Assembly (NCBI GenBank): GCA_002492335.1
Contig: DKYD01000021.1
Location: forward strand, 1-9,485
Length of the DNA stretch: 9,485 nt
Origin: Lachnospiraceae bacterium UBA7109
Lineage (GTDB): Bacteria; Bacillota; Clostridia; Lachnospirales; Lachnospiraceae
Reading direction: 5' to 3'
Shown here: one piece after another, positions 6,724 to 9,485 of the stretch
Numbering within the stretch: the stretch's first letter is position 1
Layout of the letters: every line of letters starts with the position of its first letter
The notes under the pieces: model-generated
Databases searched by the model: none
Told to the model about the DNA's origin: nothing
Seen by the model: only the letters and a program-made list of their open reading frames with translations
Position numbers and translations under genes: made by a program

Positions 6724-7995
6724 ATGAAGGTTTTAATTGTCGGAAGCGGCGGAAGAGAACATGCAATTGCATATTGCGTGGCAAAAAGTGACAAGGTTGA
6801 GAAGATTTACTGTACACCGGGAAATGCAGGAATTGCGGAGTATGCAGAGTGCGCGCCGATCGGAGCGATGGAATTTGACAAGATTACAGCATTTGCAAAG
6901 GAAAAGGAGATTGATCTTGTCATCGTAGGCATGGATGATCCGTTAGTAGGCGGTCTTGTAGATGAGCTGGAGGCAGCGGGCGTCCGCACCTTTGGACCGA
7001 GAAAGAATGCGGCAATACTGGAAGGCTCAAAAGCATTTTCCAAGGATCTGATGAAAAAATATAATATTCCAACAGCAGCTTATGAGAATTTTACAGATCC
7101 GGATCAGGCAATTGCATACCTTGAGACAGCGAAGTTCCCGATTGTACTGAAGGCAGACGGGCTCGCTCTTGGAAAGGGTGTATTAATCTGTAATACGCTG
7201 GAGGAAGCAAAGGAAGGTGTCAGGACGATTATGCTTGACAAGAAGTTTGGCTCAGCCGGAAATGAAATGGTAATCGAAGAATTCATGACAGGCCGTGAGG
7301 TGTCCGTACTTTCTTTTGTGGATGGCAATACGATTAAGACAATGACATCTGCACAGGATCATAAACGTGCCGGTGATGGAGATACGGGACTGAATACCGG
7401 AGGAATGGGTACATTTTCCCCGAGTCCGTTCTATACAAAGGAAGTAGAAGATTTCTGTAATAAATATATTTACCAGGCAACGGTAGACGCCATGAAAGCA
7501 GAAGGCAGACCGTTCAAAGGTGTTATTTTCTTTGGTCTGATGCTGACAGAGGACGGACCGAAGGTGCTGGAGTACAACGCAAGATTTGGAGATCCGGAGG
7601 CGCAGGTTGTACTGCCGAGAATGAAAAATGATATGATCGAGGTAGTCGAGGCATGTATCGACGGAACGCTGGATCAGGTAGATCTGCAGTTTGAGGACAA
7701 TGCGGCGGTCTGTGTTGTACTTGCAAGTGACGGCTATCCGGTTGCCTATGATAAGGAATTTCCGATCAGCGGACTGGAAGAATTCAAAAAACATGAGGGT
7801 TATTACTGTTTTCACGCAGGCACGAAGTTTGACGGAGATAAGATTGTGACAAACGGCGGACGTGTGCTTGGTGTTACTGCAAAAGGCAAAGATTTAAAAG
7901 AGGCAAGAGCGAATGCTTATGCGGCAACTGAGTGGGTGCAGTTTGATAACAAATATATGCGTCATGATATCGGAAAGGCGATTGACGAGGCATAA
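6724..7995 (+). CDS. purD: Phosphoribosylamine-glycine ligase (GAR synthetase)
   Basis: PurD joins phosphoribosylamine and glycine with ATP to give GAR, step 2 of the pathway, the substrate of PurN. The 423-residue protein is a full-length ATP-grasp enzyme: N-terminal G-S-G-G-R-E-H-A (7-14), C-T-P-G-N-A-G (30-36), K-A-D-G-L-A-L-G-K-G-V (143-153), an ATP-grasp E-E-F-M-T-G-R-E (185-192), T-G-G-M-G (225-229) and the metal-binding L-E-Y-N-A-R-F-G-D-P-E (282-292). Where many PurD proteins have G-P-E-x-P-L, this one has G-M-D-D-P-L (69-74). The start follows AAGGAGGAGA (6711-6720), 12 bases after purN. It is the last purine gene of the operon in this window. Confidence 0.97.
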   Translation: MKVLIVGSGGREHAIAYCVAKSDKVEKIYCTPGNAGIAEYAECAPIGAMEFDKITAFAKEKEIDLVIVGMDDPLVGGLVDELEAAGVRTFGPRKNAAILEGSKAFSKDLMKKYNIPTAAYENFTDPDQAIAYLETAKFPIVLKADGLALGKGVLICNTLEEAKEGVRTIMLDKKFGSAGNEMVIEEFMTGREVSVLSFVDGNTIKTMTSAQDHKRAGDGDTGLNTGGMGTFSPSPFYTKEVEDFCNKYIYQATVDAMKAEGRPFKGVIFFGLMLTEDGPKVLEYNARFGDPEAQVVLPRMKNDMIEVVEACIDGTLDQVDLQFEDNAAVCVVLASDGYPVAYDKEFPISGLEEFKKHEGYYCFHAGTKFDGDKIVTNGGRVLGVTAKGKDLKEARANAYAATEWVQFDNKYMRHDIGKAIDEA

Positions 7996-8024
7996 AGATT
8001 GAAAAGATCAGGAGGAAATGAATT

Positions 8025-9437
8025 ATGAAAAAAAGAGTATTATCTTGTGTATTATGTACTGCACTTGTGTTTTCAATGACAAGTGTTCCTGTTTTGGCGG
8101 GAGAGAACAGGGTAAAACAGGGAGCAGCTGTGGCGGAAGTGGATGAGAATGAGAAGGCGCAGATTCAGCAGTTTGCAGAGAAGATTGACGAACTTGAATC
8201 ATTTGAAAATAATGTACTGCCGGATAACAAAAGTGAAGACGTGGTGTCCGCTCAGGACATTGAGGCAGAGGCTTATGAAAATGAGGGTGCTGTTACAGAT
8301 CCCTGCGGAGGCAGAGTGAATTATAATGGATATGCATTGAAGCAGTTCATTGAGACTTATGGCGGGAAGGTTTCCAGTGGGAATACGGGAATCCGCCTGG
8401 AAAATTATATTGAGGGAATGTATGTTGCCAGTGTAGTGGAAGTGTATTCGAATGACCAGCTGAAGTTTTCCACACAGTTTCGGGAAGATTCCGCGTGGTA
8501 TCCGCTGGTAACGGTGGAATTTTATTATCATCTGGCGGATAATCAGTGTACAGACATCAATGCAGTGTTCTTCTTCTCGTCGAGTGATTATATCCAGGCT
8601 GACGGAGTATTCGACGGCGCATCTTACTATTATAATAAGGCATTGGATTATTGGTTTGATTCTTATCTGGATGAGTCTCTTTGTCAGGAACTGGCCGGAA
8701 TATTTGATAATGTACTTGCAATTGGAATGGCGCAGACGCGGTCAATAGTGAATTCTATGGGCTGCAATCTGGCGGATCTTGGATTTTATTCCAGTGATAC
8801 ACCGGTATGCTCAAACCATTTGCTGGCAAACGGAAACTACGCACAATGTGCATTGTGCGGCGCTTCTGTGCTTCCTTTTGCAGATGTATATTCTGACGGA
8901 TGGTATTTTAATTATATAAAGAATGTATATCATGGCGGCTATATGACAGGACTTACCCAGACAGCATTCGGACCGTCTGATACACTTGTAAGAGCACAGT
9001 TTGCAGCAGTACTGCATAAGATGAACGGCCAGCCGGGGGTTGCCTACAATGCACTTTTCTCTGATGTTGCGGCAGGACAGTGGTTCACGGATTGTGTTCT
9101 CTGGGCTGCAGACCATAAGATTGTAACAGGCTATACCGGAAAGCAGACGTTTGGCCCGAATGACAATGTTACCCGTGAGCAGATGGCGACGATGATGTAT
9201 CGTTATGCAAAGGATTATAAAGAATATGATGTGACTGCAAACGGAGATTATAATTCTTTCCCGGATGCGGCAAACGTGCAGCCATTTGCAAAAGAAGCAA
9301 TGCAGTGGGCAGTAAGCAACGGAATCATTACCGGCAAAACGATTGATGGAAGACTGATGCTTGACCCGCAGGGAAGTGCGAACCGGGCAGAATGTGCAAC
9401 GATTATCACAAGATTCTTAGCATATTATGGGATTTAA
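8025..9437 (+). CDS. Secreted protein with three C-terminal SLH repeats
   Basis: The 470-residue product has a clear signal peptide (MKKR, hydrophobic core about 5-22, likely cleavage after VLA at 25). Next come an acidic, probably flexible or helical region (about 27-90) and a central region (about 92-255) rich in Tyr, Phe and Asp that I do not recognise. A short Cys/His cluster follows (C262, H265, C275, C278). Three S-layer homology repeats then run to the end: about 285-335 (F-A-D-V start, V-R-A-Q-F), 345-397 (F-S-D-V, F-G-P-N-D-N-V-T-R-E-Q) and 411-467 (F-P-D-A, N-R-A-E-C). SLH repeats bind secondary cell-wall polymers, so the protein is probably displayed on the cell wall. It starts 29 bases after purD behind AGGAGG (8010-8015). 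The context suggests read-through from the purine operon, although the function is unrelated to purines. Confidence 0.88.
   Translation: MKKRVLSCVLCTALVFSMTSVPVLAGENRVKQGAAVAEVDENEKAQIQQFAEKIDELESFENNVLPDNKSEDVVSAQDIEAEAYENEGAVTDPCGGRVNYNGYALKQFIETYGGKVSSGNTGIRLENYIEGMYVASVVEVYSNDQLKFSTQFREDSAWYPLVTVEFYYHLADNQCTDINAVFFFSSSDYIQADGVFDGASYYYNKALDYWFDSYLDESLCQELAGIFDNVLAIGMAQTRSIVNSMGCNLADLGFYSSDTPVCSNHLLANGNYAQCALCGASVLPFADVYSDGWYFNYIKNVYHGGYMTGLTQTAFGPSDTLVRAQFAAVLHKMNGQPGVAYNALFSDVAAGQWFTDCVLWAADHKIVTGYTGKQTFGPNDNVTREQMATMMYRYAKDYKEYDVTANGDYNSFPDAANVQPFAKEAMQWAVSNGIITGKTIDGRLMLDPQGSANRAECATIITRFLAYYGI
8840..8859 (+). repeat. Near-perfect 20-bp palindrome inside the SLH protein gene
   Basis: CGCACAATG (8840-8848) and CATTGTGCG (8851-8859) are perfect inverted arms around a two-base centre (TG). 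The site falls on the codons for the C275-C278 part of the Cys/His cluster (tgt gca ttg tgc), so it may be a coding coincidence. It could fold in RNA only with a slightly opened loop. Confidence 0.5.
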
Positions 9438-9461
9438 GAAGTAAGAAACTGAAAGGAACAG
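9438..9461 (+). other. Short tail after the SLH gene
   Basis: Twenty-four purine-rich bases lie between the SLH stop codon and the repeat at the right edge. They contain AAAGGAACAGAGG, which looks like a ribosome binding site but has no start codon in range. No terminator is complete inside the window. Confidence 0.4.
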
Positions 9462-9485
9462 AGGGGCTGTCGCACTAAGTAATTA
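9462..9485 (+). repeat. Repeat end, likely insertion-sequence terminal inverted repeat or terminator arm (right edge)
   Basis: This begins AGGGGCTGTCGC (9462-9473), the exact reverse complement of 13-24, and continues as an AT-rich stretch. Over 24 bases it agrees with the reversed left-edge copy at 19 positions. Being truncated by the window, it can be read two ways: the outer end of an insertion sequence whose body lies to the right, or the left arm of a GC-rich terminator for the SLH gene whose right arm is outside. The resemblance to the left-edge copy beyond the 12-base core favours a mobile-element end, weakly. Confidence 0.4.

Noticed and set aside
7252..7815. Long minus-strand open frame of 187 codons opposite purD.
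   Set aside because: It lies wholly within purD, has no family signature and is best explained as an antisense shadow. The other minus-strand frames were discarded for the same reason.
7943..8027. Promoters for the SLH gene: TTGATA at 7943-7948 in purD, or TTGAAA at 7999-8004.
   Set aside because: The first has no good -10 at 16-18 bases. The second would put its -10 over the start codon.

Overview
The window looks like a stretch of chromosome from a gut-type Gram-positive anaerobe of the Lachnospiraceae (Clostridia). This rests on protein style (clostridial pyrE, purE-purM-purN-purD order, VanZ, an M29 peptidase of about 680 residues, an SLH surface protein), strong GGAGG-type ribosome binding sites and moderate G+C. 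The assignment is by recognition, not by search. Every gene I accept is on the + strand, and coding density is very high.

Layout. (1) 1-24 and 9462-9485 hold diverged copies, in opposite orientation, of one 24-base sequence with an identical 12-base core; they look like the ends of insertion sequences, or of a repeated hairpin, bracketing the window. (2) 51-563 is a membrane-anchored extracytoplasmic protein of the BsaA/TasA-like (SipW-associated) kind. (3) A good sigma-A promoter just after its stop drives pyrE (671-1351). After pyrE come a 50-residue membrane protein (1378-1530), a TTG-started VanZ-family protein (1560-2033), a small DUF6142-like membrane protein (2011-2385) and an M29-type metalloaminopeptidase (2386-4434). 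These are tightly spaced or overlapping, and I see no terminator between them. (4) A second strong promoter (4414-4442), overlapping the end of the peptidase gene, drives purE-purM-purN-purD (4526-7995) behind a short structured leader. (5) 29 bases after purD, with no terminator or convincing promoter, lies a secreted protein with three C-terminal SLH repeats and an unrecognised central region (8025-9437).

How the genes fit together. PyrE uses PRPP to make OMP for pyrimidines. PurD, PurN, PurM and PurE catalyse steps 2, 3, 5 and 6 of IMP synthesis (PRA to GAR, GAR to FGAR, FGAM to AIR, AIR or N5-CAIR to CAIR). purF, purL, purK, purC, purB and purH are not here. PurE lacks the His of the usual class I A-A-H-L-P-G-M loop and no purK is nearby, so how it obtains its CO2 is an open question.

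Most of the window is ordinary housekeeping. I did not find a clear new multi-gene system. The parts most worth a second look are the bracketing inverted repeats, the divergent PurE, the 230-residue N-terminal extension of the M29 enzyme, and the SLH protein with its small Cys/His cluster.
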